From: an uncultured Erysipelotrichaceae bacterium
GTDB taxonomy: Bacteria; Bacillota_I; Bacilli_A; RF39; UBA660
Direction of reading: 5' to 3'
DNA: 6,899 bases
Assembly (NCBI GenBank): GCA_902766135.1
Contig: CACXCK010000008.1
Span: 1 to 6,899, forward strand
Below, in pieces: positions 1 to 5,944 of this stretch (within the stretch, counting starts at the first letter, position 1; the number at the start of each line of letters is the position of its first letter). The notes under the pieces were generated by a model. It saw nothing but the letters and a program-made list of their open reading frames with translations, was not told the origin of the DNA and searched no databases. The position numbers and the translations under genes are program-made.

Positions 1-1
1 A

Positions 2-316
2 ATTTTTACATTTTCCTAATATCTTAATCTTCTGATGACTTTTAGTTAAATATTATTCATACATTATTTCTATTAATGACGAATCTTCTCCTAATTTATT
101 CACAAAATCAATGCCTAGTTTTTCTTTTACAGCATAGACTATTGATAATAATTATTATCTATTGCAATTATATCTTACTTCAAATCCATTAGCTCTAGAA
201 ACCATAATTAACATACATCCTACAAATAATTTATTAGTCCCATCAGATGGAATGTTTTTTGGAAAATTTAATCATTGATTAAATATTATTATTTGAATAA
301 TCATCATATAATCAAC
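2..316 (-). pseudogene. Decayed gene remnant of unknown identity, running off the left edge
   Basis: No intact gene lies between the left edge and the stop of the 380-aa peptidase gene. One minus-strand frame (codons starting on the plus strand at 2, 5, 8...) reads as protein-like sequence interrupted by stops. After a TGA at 272-274 it gives a stretch containing PSDGTNKLFVGCMLIMVSR and ANGFEVRYNCNR. Two adjacent TAA codons at 152-157 follow, then LLSIVYAVKEKLGIDFVNKL and GEDSSLIEIMYE. A TAA at 53-55 comes next, and the frame stays open to the edge. Both long segments share one frame, so the damage is by nonsense or short in-frame lesions, not a frameshift. No family was recognised. The composition (charged and hydrophobic residues in helical spacing) looks like former coding sequence, but chance openness in AT-rich DNA cannot be excluded. 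No Shine-Dalgarno or convincing start was found. Confidence 0.4.
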
Positions 317-333
317 TTATTAAATATTCTAGG

Positions 334-1476
334 CTAAATTGTTCCTTTTCGAAAAGCAGCATCATTAGATAAAGCATTAAACTTATTTATAAATTCTTCA
401 GAAAAACTATATGGATTATTCAAATCAATATTAAATAATTTTAAAACTTCTTGAAATTTCATATCCTTTGCACTATTCAAATACTTTTTATAGAAATCTA
501 TTTTTTGCTGATTATCTAAATTCATGCCATTGAATTTTTCAACTAAACAATCTGCATATATAAATCTTGCTTCATTTGATAGTTGCTCGCCATTTTTTAA
601 ATCATAATCATCAACGCCTATATAATCATGTACATAATTATCATTTGGATAATATCTACTTACAAACATATCAATTCTTTTAATCATTTCTTCTTTTGAT
701 ATATTCATAGATTTAGATAGTTGATTTATGAATTCGTCATCTATATTAACAATTCTTCTATTTGTTAGTATTCTTTTAATTTCTAATTCATCAATTGCTC
801 TATAAGCTGTATAAATCACACCTTTATATTTATCATATTTTATATCATTAATAATGCTATCATCAAGAGTTCTTACTTCGTCATCTGTTTCTTTTAACTT
901 AATTTGAAAGTTAATATTTTTTAAATAATCTAAAAATAATTCTTCTGTAAGCATAGATTCAACTTCTGAAAGTGTTTCAACATCTTTGCCATTTTTTAAT
1001 TTCAAATCATCACCTAAATTTGAAATCCCATGACTAAGTTCATGAGCTAAAGTTACTAAAGACTTTAAATCATTCTTATAATATAATTTTATTCCTTTTG
1101 GAGTAGTAACAGATCTTTGTAGATTGCTTGTTATATTTTCATCATATTTTATAAAATCTGTTTTAGATAGTAGAAATGCAATTTTATTACTTAAATTAGA
1201 ATCTACTTGCATATAAAAGCCAATTACAATTCTTTTCATTTGCTCAATATCAATATCTGGAATTATATAATCACTCATAGTTTTTTTGTTTTCTAAAAAA
1301 TTATTAACATTTTTAACAATGTTATGTGAAATATTTAGCAAAACATCATTTTCTGATATTTGATATACTTTGTTATTTATAATCAAGTTATATACTTGAT
1401 TATAATTCCAATATTTATTATTTTTTACAAATTGATATTTATAATTCAATTCACTGATTTTTTCTTCTAAACTCAT
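334..1476 (-). CDS. M3-like zinc metallopeptidase (short gluzincin)
   Basis: This 380-residue protein carries HELSH at residues 145-149 inside LVTLAHELSHG. The HExxH motif would supply two zinc ligands and the catalytic Glu. EVESMLTE at 171-178 has the spacing of the M3 (thimet oligopeptidase/oligoendopeptidase F) motif E-x-x-S-x-x-x-E, making Glu171 the likely third ligand, 26 residues after His145. The C-terminus (about 303-365, with KYLNSAKDMKFQEVL and NIDLNNP) resembles the end of M3 enzymes. M3 peptidases usually have about 600 residues, so this is short and lacks most of the N-terminal helical region. I see no signal peptide or membrane segment, so it is probably a cytosolic peptidase acting on small peptides or a specific protein. 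The ATG follows an AAAAGGTGAT Shine-Dalgarno (1481-1490) at good spacing, and the stop is TAG. The family assignment is by motif only. The metallopeptidase fold is fairly sure; the substrate is unknown. Confidence 0.8.
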   Translation of the reverse strand: MSLEEKISELNYKYQFVKNNKYWNYNQVYNLIINNKVYQISENDVLLNISHNIVKNVNNFLENKKTMSDYIIPDIDIEQMKRIVIGFYMQVDSNLSNKIAFLLSKTDFIKYDENITSNLQRSVTTPKGIKLYYKNDLKSLVTLAHELSHGISNLGDDLKLKNGKDVETLSEVESMLTEELFLDYLKNINFQIKLKETDDEVRTLDDSIINDIKYDKYKGVIYTAYRAIDELEIKRILTNRRIVNIDDEFINQLSKSMNISKEEMIKRIDMFVSRYYPNDNYVHDYIGVDDYDLKNGEQLSNEARFIYADCLVEKFNGMNLDNQQKIDFYKKYLNSAKDMKFQEVLKLFNIDLNNPYSFSEEFINKFNALSNDAAFRKGTI

Positions 1477-1571
1477 TTATATCACCTTTTTATTATTAGG
1501 TATAGTATTCACCATTAAATTCTCTACCAATATTTTACATTAAAATAATCAATTTTTATTAATTTTTACTT

Positions 1572-1577
1572 ATTATA
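1572..1577 (-). promoter_or_regulatory. Candidate -10 box for the M3-like peptidase gene
   Basis: A perfect TATAAT reads on the minus strand within GTGTATAATAAG, about 95 bases upstream of the ATG at 1476. No good TTGACA-like -35 is found 16-18 bases further upstream. A weaker alternative nearer the gene is TTGGTA, 17 bases, TACTAT. In such AT-rich DNA a single -10 match is weak evidence. It would let the peptidase gene be transcribed separately from the gene at 1670-2194, from which it is 193 bases away. Confidence 0.3.
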
Positions 1578-1669
1578 CACATGTTTTCTACTATTTTTGG
1601 ATAAATCGTAATAACCAAATTTATATTAGTTTTATTTTCATTCATCCTGCCCAATCACTTGAATTAGTA

Positions 1670-2194
1670 TTATTTGTTGTTTACATTTAAAATATTGAGT
1701 AATGCCTCTTTATCATTTTCTTTTAAATATTTATATATTTTTAAACCATATTCATAATAACTACCAATACCATTTTTGTTTTCAAAATCATATTGATTAG
1801 ACAAATATACTGCTATTCCTTCCCATAATTCATTAGCTGGATAATTATGTTTGCAAGCAATAGAATGAACCACATGTACAATTTCATGTATAATAGTTTT
1901 TATAAAATCATCATAAGTTTTTTCATTTCTATGGTCTGTATACTTATAATCATTATAATCAAGTACTACAACCATATCTTTATCATCTTCAATAAAACCA
2001 GTAGTATAACTATTAATATCATATTTAAAATAATCATGAAACTCTTTTTTAAAAGAAATATAATTTAATACTTTTATTTCAATTACAACACTATCAATAT
2101 TAAAAAAATCTAATATTTCAATAATTTTTTTATTACAATCAATAATTGAGTTTTTCACTTTTTCATCATTAGATTTAATTAAATACTTTCTCAT
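1670..2194 (-). CDS. Minimal HExxH (peptidase MA-like) zinc metallopeptidase
   Basis: This 174-residue protein has HEIVHVVH at 103-110, giving an HExxH zinc site at 103-107. NELWEGIAVYL at 121-131 follows, where Glu125 in the W-E-G motif is the expected third zinc ligand. The gap of 17 residues between His107 and Glu125 is close to the 18 of M1-type gluzincins, and the WxEGxA pattern is typical of the peptidase MA clan. It has no signal peptide or TM segment, so it probably acts in the cytosol. At this size it contains little beyond the catalytic subdomain, preceded by about 100 residues with a beta-rich stretch (MVVVLDYNDY). The start ATG has an AGAGGG purine tract about 11 bases upstream, longer than ideal. 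The stop is TAA, with no terminator seen after it. It lies 67 bases after the helical protein gene with no terminator between them, so co-transcription is possible. The substrate is unknown; a protein with an intact fold but no proteolytic activity is also possible. Confidence 0.75.
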   Translation of the reverse strand: MRKYLIKSNDEKVKNSIIDCNKKIIEILDFFNIDSVVIEIKVLNYISFKKEFHDYFKYDINSYTTGFIEDDKDMVVVLDYNDYKYTDHRNEKTYDDFIKTIIHEIVHVVHSIACKHNYPANELWEGIAVYLSNQYDFENKNGIGSYYEYGLKIYKYLKENDKEALLNILNVNNK

Positions 2195-2261
2195 TTAAAA
2201 ATTTTCCCTCTCTACTAAATCTTAGAATAACAAAATACAAAGTAGTTTACATTAGTTTTTT

Positions 2262-3050
2262 TTACTTATTATCATTTTTATCCTTATTGAACAATCGATT
2301 AAATTGTTCATCTGACAGATAAGAACTAATTACTTTTTTACGCCCTTGCAAATCTTCTATTAATTTTTTATCAGTTATTTTATCAATAATCATGTCTATA
2401 TTTAAACAATCTCCAACTGCACTTATTAGTTCAACAAGATAATATCCATCTTTTTTTTCTATAAAATAGTTAACAATACCATCAAAATTTATCTTTCTTT
2501 TTTTATAATTAAACGCTAATCTCCACAACCATTCTCTTTCATCTTTCAAAATTCCAGCCCTAACTAATTTATCAAATTCTTCTTGCGTTAAATTTGGTGG
2601 AAACGGAGCCTTAATATTTTGCGCAATTAACTCTAATAATTCGTAATCATTTAAGCTTTCAAACAATTTAGTAAAGTAATCATTTTTATTAATATAATCA
2701 GTTATTTTAAACCATCTTTCATAAGAATCTACTTCTCTATCATAATCTTTCTTTAGATTCTCCTTTTGTTGATTAAGAAAAACTCTATTACTATCATCTT
2801 TTGGTATTTCATCTATTCTCTTAATTAAATTACTAATAGTTTCTTTCTTTTTTAAAACGTATTCATCTACTTCATTTGGCGTATCATCTATAATTTTTTT
2901 AATATCTTTTATCAATTTATTTGTTTCTTCTATATCCCTTTTTGATAAATTTGTTTCTAGAATATTTGAAAGATTATCTACTAATGCATGAGCATCGATA
3001 AACCTATTAAAAAATTTATAACAAATATTTAATAATTCTTTGTTTTTCAT
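2262..3050 (-). CDS. Conserved-looking helical protein of unknown function
   Basis: I do not recognise this protein. From the chosen start it has 262 residues. Residues about 20-115 are strongly charged and helical (many K, E, D and I), consistent with a coiled coil or helical bundle. A more compact region follows, with KAPFPPNLTQEEFDKLVRAG and the Trp-rich EREWLWRLAFNY (about 147-182), then YYLVELISAVGDCLNID (about 203-219). There is no signal peptide or TM segment, so it is probably cytosolic. The start is placed at the ATG at 3048-3050, seven bases after a strong AAGGAGTG (3058-3065). The frame stays open to an ATG at 3080, but that start has no Shine-Dalgarno and would bury the good one in coding sequence. 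The stop is TAA, 67 bases before the small metallopeptidase gene with no visible terminator between, so the two may share a transcript. Any functional link is inference. Confidence 0.8.
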   Translation of the reverse strand: MKNKELLNICYKFFNRFIDAHALVDNLSNILETNLSKRDIEETNKLIKDIKKIIDDTPNEVDEYVLKKKETISNLIKRIDEIPKDDSNRVFLNQQKENLKKDYDREVDSYERWFKITDYINKNDYFTKLFESLNDYELLELIAQNIKAPFPPNLTQEEFDKLVRAGILKDEREWLWRLAFNYKKRKINFDGIVNYFIEKKDGYYLVELISAVGDCLNIDMIIDKITDKKLIEDLQGRKKVISSYLSDEQFNRLFNKDKNDNK

Positions 3051-3057
3051 AAACAAA

Positions 3058-3065
3058 CACTCCTT
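3058..3065 (-). promoter_or_regulatory. Shine-Dalgarno that fixes the start of the helical protein gene
   Basis: AAGGAGTG on the minus strand lies seven bases before the ATG at 3048-3050. It selects that codon over two upstream in-frame ATGs (3066-3068 and 3078-3080), neither of which has a ribosome-binding site. Confidence 0.75.
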
Positions 3066-3078
3066 CATTACTATAAAC

Positions 3079-3114
3079 AACTATTCTAATTATTAAAATA
3101 CTATACGAATAGTT
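3079..3114 (-). promoter_or_regulatory. Inverted repeat around a -10-like box; possible operator
   Basis: AACTATTC (3079-3086) and its exact complement GAATAGTT (3107-3114) flank a 20-base spacer containing TATAGT on the minus strand (3100-3105). The site lies 29 bases upstream of the helical protein start. The layout would suit a dimeric repressor site over a promoter, but no -35 box is seen. Arms of 8 AT-rich bases can arise by chance. Confidence 0.25.
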
Positions 3115-3172
3115 ATTTTTCTATAATCCCTTCTCTTTAACACTCTATTCATACTCACCATACTAATCCTTA

Positions 3173-4525
3173 CTAAACATTATAGCCAATATAAGTTATA
3201 ACAATCATCAATAATATAATTATTAATATTAGTCCAAAAAATAGAATATGTTTCTTTTTTTCCTCATAAAGAGTCCCAATAAACTCTCTAATAAAAGAAT
3301 TAATCCAGAAATAAGCCTTTGTTTTAGAACCAACACCTTCAAGTTTTAATTCCAAATTTGTGCCAATAAGTCCTGATCTCATCACATGATAATTAGTTGT
3401 CGAAAAAGCAATCTTAGCCTTTTTATCACCTATTAATTCATTAGAAAACTTAATATTCTCATAAGTATTCTTAGATTTATTTTCAACTAATATATTTTCT
3501 TCTTTAATTCCTTGTTCCAATAAATACCTTTTCATAGCTTCTGCTTCGCTTATTAACTCATCACGACCCTTACCACCAGATGGAACAAATATTAAGTCTT
3601 TTCCCGTCGCCTTTAACTGCTCATTTCTAAATTCTATTGCCTTATCAACCCTTCCTTTAAGTAAAGGCGTTAATGAACCATCACCATTTATTTGACACCC
3701 TAATATAATCATATAATCTTTATCCATTGTAATTTTTTTCCGAACAACCTTTATTGCTATAATGATAGTCGCAATTAAAATACATTCTAAATACGAAACT
3801 AAAAGATATATCAACGTTTCAATAAAATTATAAACATATGGATAAATAGTATTTAAATTATAAATATCAATACTTTGAGTTTGCATTAAGAAATTATAAA
3901 CATAATTTGGTAATAGAGTCATTAAACAAATAAATATTCCTAAGAATAACCCGAGAAGATTTCGTAATGACTTCCCCTCTTTTATAATTAAATTAATATT
4001 ACTAATTGTCACTATCACAAAAGTGATAAATGATATTGGCAACATAAAATATGAAACAAATGTTACCAAGCTTATTATTCTATTAACAGTTTCAAATAAA
4101 CCATTATAATTAAAAATAGATAAAACATTACTAACTAGAAAGAACGAAAGAAATATAATAATACCTAAATATGCAATATTTTTATATTGATAAATGTTTT
4201 CATTCAAACATTGTTTGTACCTTTTTATAAGCAAAAACAAAACATACAAAACAATTATTGAAAATGAAATAGGTATAACTTCAGACCCAGTAGACTTCCC
4301 TATAAAAGAATTATCTGTAATAACCATATTTTTATGAATATATAATCTATTACAAGTTTGAAACCCACCATAATCCATATATAAATGAACTATACCAGGT
4401 TTTATTCCTTTCACTTTTACTATACAATTACCATTTTGAAACTCTTCATCAAGTATTTCAAGTTTTCCAGTTTCTTCTTCCATAGCTAAATTATAACTAC
4501 TAGAATCACAATTATTAAAAACCAC
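3173..4525 (-). CDS. Polytopic membrane protein with C-terminal YdcF/DUF218 domain
   Basis: The uninterrupted frame from a GTG encodes 450 residues. Residues 1-75 look extracytoplasmic and Ig-like (CIVKVKGIKPGIVHLYM). Hydrophobic segments follow at about 84-100, 118-137, 148-182, 188-210 and 230-260. The DUF218/YdcF domain spans about 269-416 with its typical blocks: YMIILGCQINGDGS, LLKGRVDKAIEF, VPSGGKGRDELISEAEAM, ENKSKNTYENIKFS and STTNYHVMRS. A last TM segment lies at about 426-448. YdcF/SanA/ElyC-type proteins are linked to the cell envelope, but the reaction of most members is unknown. The GTG has no convincing Shine-Dalgarno. The real start is probably the ATG at 4616-4618, in frame and with a good ribosome-binding site, but a TGA at 4538-4540 intervenes (see the separate entry). 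The gene may therefore be broken, read through, or restarted at the GTG. The stop is TAG, with no terminator seen. Confidence 0.8.
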   Translation of the reverse strand: MVFNNCDSSSYNLAMEEETGKLEILDEEFQNGNCIVKVKGIKPGIVHLYMDYGGFQTCNRLYIHKNMVITDNSFIGKSTGSEVIPISFSIIVLYVLFLLIKRYKQCLNENIYQYKNIAYLGIIIFLSFFLVSNVLSIFNYNGLFETVNRIISLVTFVSYFMLPISFITFVIVTISNINLIIKEGKSLRNLLGLFLGIFICLMTLLPNYVYNFLMQTQSIDIYNLNTIYPYVYNFIETLIYLLVSYLECILIATIIIAIKVVRKKITMDKDYMIILGCQINGDGSLTPLLKGRVDKAIEFRNEQLKATGKDLIFVPSGGKGRDELISEAEAMKRYLLEQGIKEENILVENKSKNTYENIKFSNELIGDKKAKIAFSTTNYHVMRSGLIGTNLELKLEGVGSKTKAYFWINSFIREFIGTLYEEKKKHILFFGLILIIILLMIVITYIGYNV

Positions 4526-4618
4526 TTTATAAGTTCTTCACATAACCATCATAATAACAGACGAAAAAAGAATTAAAAAGAAACTTAATAATATAATTTT
4601 TTTTATACTATTCTTCAT
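4526..4618 (-). other. Detached N-terminal signal anchor of the YdcF-type gene, cut off by in-frame TGA
   Basis: An ATG at 4616-4618, preceded by GGGGTGAT (4623-4630), opens a 26-residue segment starting MKNSIKKIILLSFFLILFSS and ending VIMMVM. This is a typical N-terminal signal anchor with a basic start and a hydrophobic core. TGA follows at 4538-4540, then the same frame continues as RTYKVVFNNCDSSS into the 450-residue frame. With the TGA read as sense, the protein would be 481 residues, and its Ig-like region would have the membrane anchor it needs to reach the outside. The simplest reading is a nonsense mutation (for example TGG or CGA to TGA) or a sequence error. A separate leader peptide ending in TGA with re-initiation at the GTG 12 bases later is possible but less natural. 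Confidence 0.7.
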
Positions 4619-4640
4619 CTACATCACCCCACTTAAAATT

Positions 4641-4649
4641 ATTATAACA
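4641..4649 (-). promoter_or_regulatory. Extended -10 promoter for the YdcF-type gene
   Basis: The minus strand reads TGTTATAAT, a perfect TATAAT (4641-4646) with the upstream TG (4648-4649) of an extended -10 element. It would start transcription near 4634, just before the GGGGTGAT ribosome site and the ATG at 4618. No clear -35 is seen, which extended -10 promoters tolerate. Its position supports 4618, not 4525, as the intended start. The rest of the gap between this box and the terminator at 4824 shows only AT-rich sequence and no gene I can support. Confidence 0.5.
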
Positions 4650-4823
4650 TATTACTTTTTTATTAGATTACTTTTAATATTAATTAAAACTATTTTCATA
4701 TATATCAAAAAAATGCGAGATAAATATAGGCTGTTCTCTTTCTTCTTCTTTAATTAATCATAATCATTACTATAAAAAAAGTAACCAAACAAATCGTGGG
4801 AGAACATATAATACATTATATAG

Positions 4824-4847
4824 AAAAAGAAAGTTTTACACTTTCTT
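4824..4847 (-). terminator. Intrinsic terminator after the LURP-one-like gene
   Basis: On the minus strand AAGAAAGT (4847-4840) and ACTTTCTT (4834-4827) form an 8-bp stem around the five-base loop GTAAA. The following TTT and the stem's own TT make a T5 run. It starts 12 bases after the TAG stop of the upstream gene. The stem is AT-rich, but the placement is exactly right. Confidence 0.65.
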
Positions 4848-4859
4848 AAAAACTATATT

Positions 4860-5369
4860 CTAATTATAAAAAGTTTGATCTGTCTTTGCAATCGCCAAAG
4901 AAACTAAGAATACTAAGTCAAGATTATGTTCTTCACAAATAACATCATAATATAAATCAGTAGTTATTAAAGATTTACCTTTTGGTGATGAAGACTTTAT
5001 TGTGGCAATTGATTTTCCTTCAAGCAATACTTCATAAGTCATTCCTATTTTATCATCAGATAATTTAGAATCTATTCTAATTCCCAAATCATGTAAATAA
5101 TCCCAAATATTCTTATCATCATACTTAAAATAAGATCTTTTAGACATAAAACTAATTATGTCATTACCGCCTTGCTCTGTTGTTATCGTCTTGCCAATCT
5201 TATGTTCTTCTTTCTTTTCCGTAATATGATTAATAATCTCAAATGGTGATGCCCCAAATAGTTTAAACTTAGTCACCTTACCTTCATATACAATCTCTCC
5301 GGATTCATCTTCCAAAAAAAATGCTTCTTTAATAGTTGCTAACTTTGGCTTTAATAAATACTTATTCAT
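4860..5369 (-). CDS. LURP-one/tubby-like beta-barrel protein
   Basis: This 169-residue protein lacks a signal peptide and TM segments. It has the look of a LURP-one-related (tubby-like) fold: repeated short beta-strand pairs with turns (FFLEDESGEIVYEGKV, TYEVLLEGKSIATIKS), ending in one hydrophobic helix (NLDLVFLVSLAIAKTDQTF, about 149-167) that would fill the barrel. Length and order match the family, but this is judged by pattern, not alignment. Family members have no well-defined enzymatic role, and some relatives (scramblases, tubby) act at membranes. Its ATG overlaps the end of the DUF3592-like gene by 8 bases (ATGAATAA), and AAGGAG (5378-5383) sits 8 bases upstream inside that gene. The two are therefore very likely translated from one message and may act together at the membrane. 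The stop is TAG, followed by a terminator. Confidence 0.8.
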   Translation of the reverse strand: MNKYLLKPKLATIKEAFFLEDESGEIVYEGKVTKFKLFGASPFEIINHITEKKEEHKIGKTITTEQGGNDIISFMSKRSYFKYDDKNIWDYLHDLGIRIDSKLSDDKIGMTYEVLLEGKSIATIKSSSPKGKSLITTDLYYDVICEEHNLDLVFLVSLAIAKTDQTFYN

Positions 5370-5832
5370 TTATCCAACTCCTTTCTTGTTCAACCATCTT
5401 TTTATGCTTTTTAACACCATTAACCGCACTTATAATGCCAACAACAAAAGATACTATACCAAAACCAATTATAACAATAGGTAGAATAAAACTTTTTGTT
5501 TGCGTAACTTCATTAGGATTACTAGGATTATAATATATCGTTATTTTATCACCAGTTTTACACTTTGAAACATTATCAAGTTCTTTTTGATACTCTTCAC
5601 TACCTACTACATAACTAACAGTTGCATTATATACTGTTATAGTTCCATCACCATCATCACTTACTTCCTGAACTTCTTCTACATTTAAAACAGTTGCCTC
5701 TATTTCAATATAATTTTGACTATTAAATATTATAATAAACGCAATTACCCCAAAAATAGTTAAGAACAGTCCTAGTGGAATAAAAAATCTTGCCACCTGT
5801 GACTCACGCATAAAAGTAAATATATTATTCAC
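5362..5832 (-). CDS. DUF3592-like two-TM membrane protein
   Basis: From the chosen GTG the protein has 156 residues. A first TM segment spans about 16-36 (FFIPLGLFLTIFGVIAFIII). An extracytoplasmic domain at about 40-110 has DUF3592-type signatures: ATVSYVVGSEEYQKEL and KTGDKITIYYNPSNPNEV. A second TM segment at about 114-138 is followed by a basic cytoplasmic tail (VKKHKKMVEQ). DUF3592 proteins have no established function. The GTG at 5830-5832 is preferred because AGAGGAG (5840-5846) lies 7 bases before it. An in-frame ATG at 5851-5853 would add 7 residues, but it lacks a ribosome site, would place the Shine-Dalgarno inside coding sequence, and sits near the predicted transcription start. 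The stop codon overlaps the start of the LURP-one-like gene by 8 bases, so the two form an operon. Confidence 0.8.
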   Translation of the reverse strand: MNNIFTFMRESQVARFFIPLGLFLTIFGVIAFIIIFNSQNYIEIEATVLNVEEVQEVSDDGDGTITVYNATVSYVVGSEEYQKELDNVSKCKTGDKITIYYNPSNPNEVTQTKSFILPIVIIGFGIVSFVVGIISAVNGVKKHKKMVEQERSWINE

Positions 5833-5839
5833 AACATTT

Positions 5840-5846
5840 CTCCTCT
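5840..5846 (-). promoter_or_regulatory. Shine-Dalgarno favouring the GTG start of the DUF3592-like gene
   Basis: AGAGGAG on the minus strand lies 7 bases before GTG (5830-5832). It also lies 5' of an out-of-frame ATG TTG TGA, which would give only a two-codon peptide. The in-frame ATG at 5853 lies upstream of this site and cannot use it. Confidence 0.6.
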
Positions 5847-5859
5847 CTACCATAAGTAT

Positions 5860-5865
5860 ATCATA
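5860..5865 (-). promoter_or_regulatory. Candidate -10 box for the DUF3592/LURP-one operon
   Basis: TATGAT (5 of 6 matches to TATAAT) on the minus strand lies directly after the terminator of the ATPase gene. Transcription would start near 5853, giving a short leader with the AGAGGAG site and the GTG at 5832. The -35 region would fall in the terminator hairpin, where only a poor match (TGGATT, 15-base spacing) is seen. Confidence 0.35.
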
Positions 5866-5888
5866 AAAAAAGTGGATTTAAATCCACT
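5864..5888 (-). terminator. Intrinsic terminator after the cation ATPase gene
   Basis: The 18-base perfect palindrome AGTGGATTTAAATCCACT (5871-5888) forms a 7-bp stem with a TTAA loop. On the minus strand it is followed by a run of T residues, then ATGAT. It lies 57 bases after the TAG of the ATPase gene and separates it from the DUF3592-like operon. Confidence 0.8.
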
Positions 5889-5944
5889 ATCTATTGTTTT
5901 GCAAATATTCTTCAAATGCCACTTCAAAAACTCCCTTATAACTG

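Noticed and set aside
1559..1645. Minus-strand 28-codon frame from ATG between the two peptidase genes
   Set aside because: There is no spaced Shine-Dalgarno (AGG abuts the ATG), and the frame runs through the candidate -10 box. The translation shows no recognisable feature.
1847..2068. Plus-strand 73-codon frame, hydrophobic
   Set aside because: It lies wholly inside the minus-strand metallopeptidase gene that has HEIVH and WEG motifs. The Ile/Phe/Met-rich translation is the complement shadow of AT-rich coding sequence.
3051..3080. Ten extra N-terminal residues of the helical protein (start at 3080)
   Set aside because: They would place the strong AAGGAGTG inside coding sequence, and no ribosome site precedes the 3080 ATG.
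4750..4817. Minus-strand 20-codon frame upstream of the YdcF-type gene
   Set aside because: No ribosome-binding site and too short to support.
4806..4821. Near-palindrome ATATAAT-AC-ATTATAT
   Set aside because: Purely A/T arms next to a terminator; expected by chance at this base composition.
5336..5533. Plus-strand 65-codon frame
   Set aside because: It overlaps the junction of two well-supported minus-strand genes, has no family pattern, and its hydrophobicity is explained by the opposite-strand codons.
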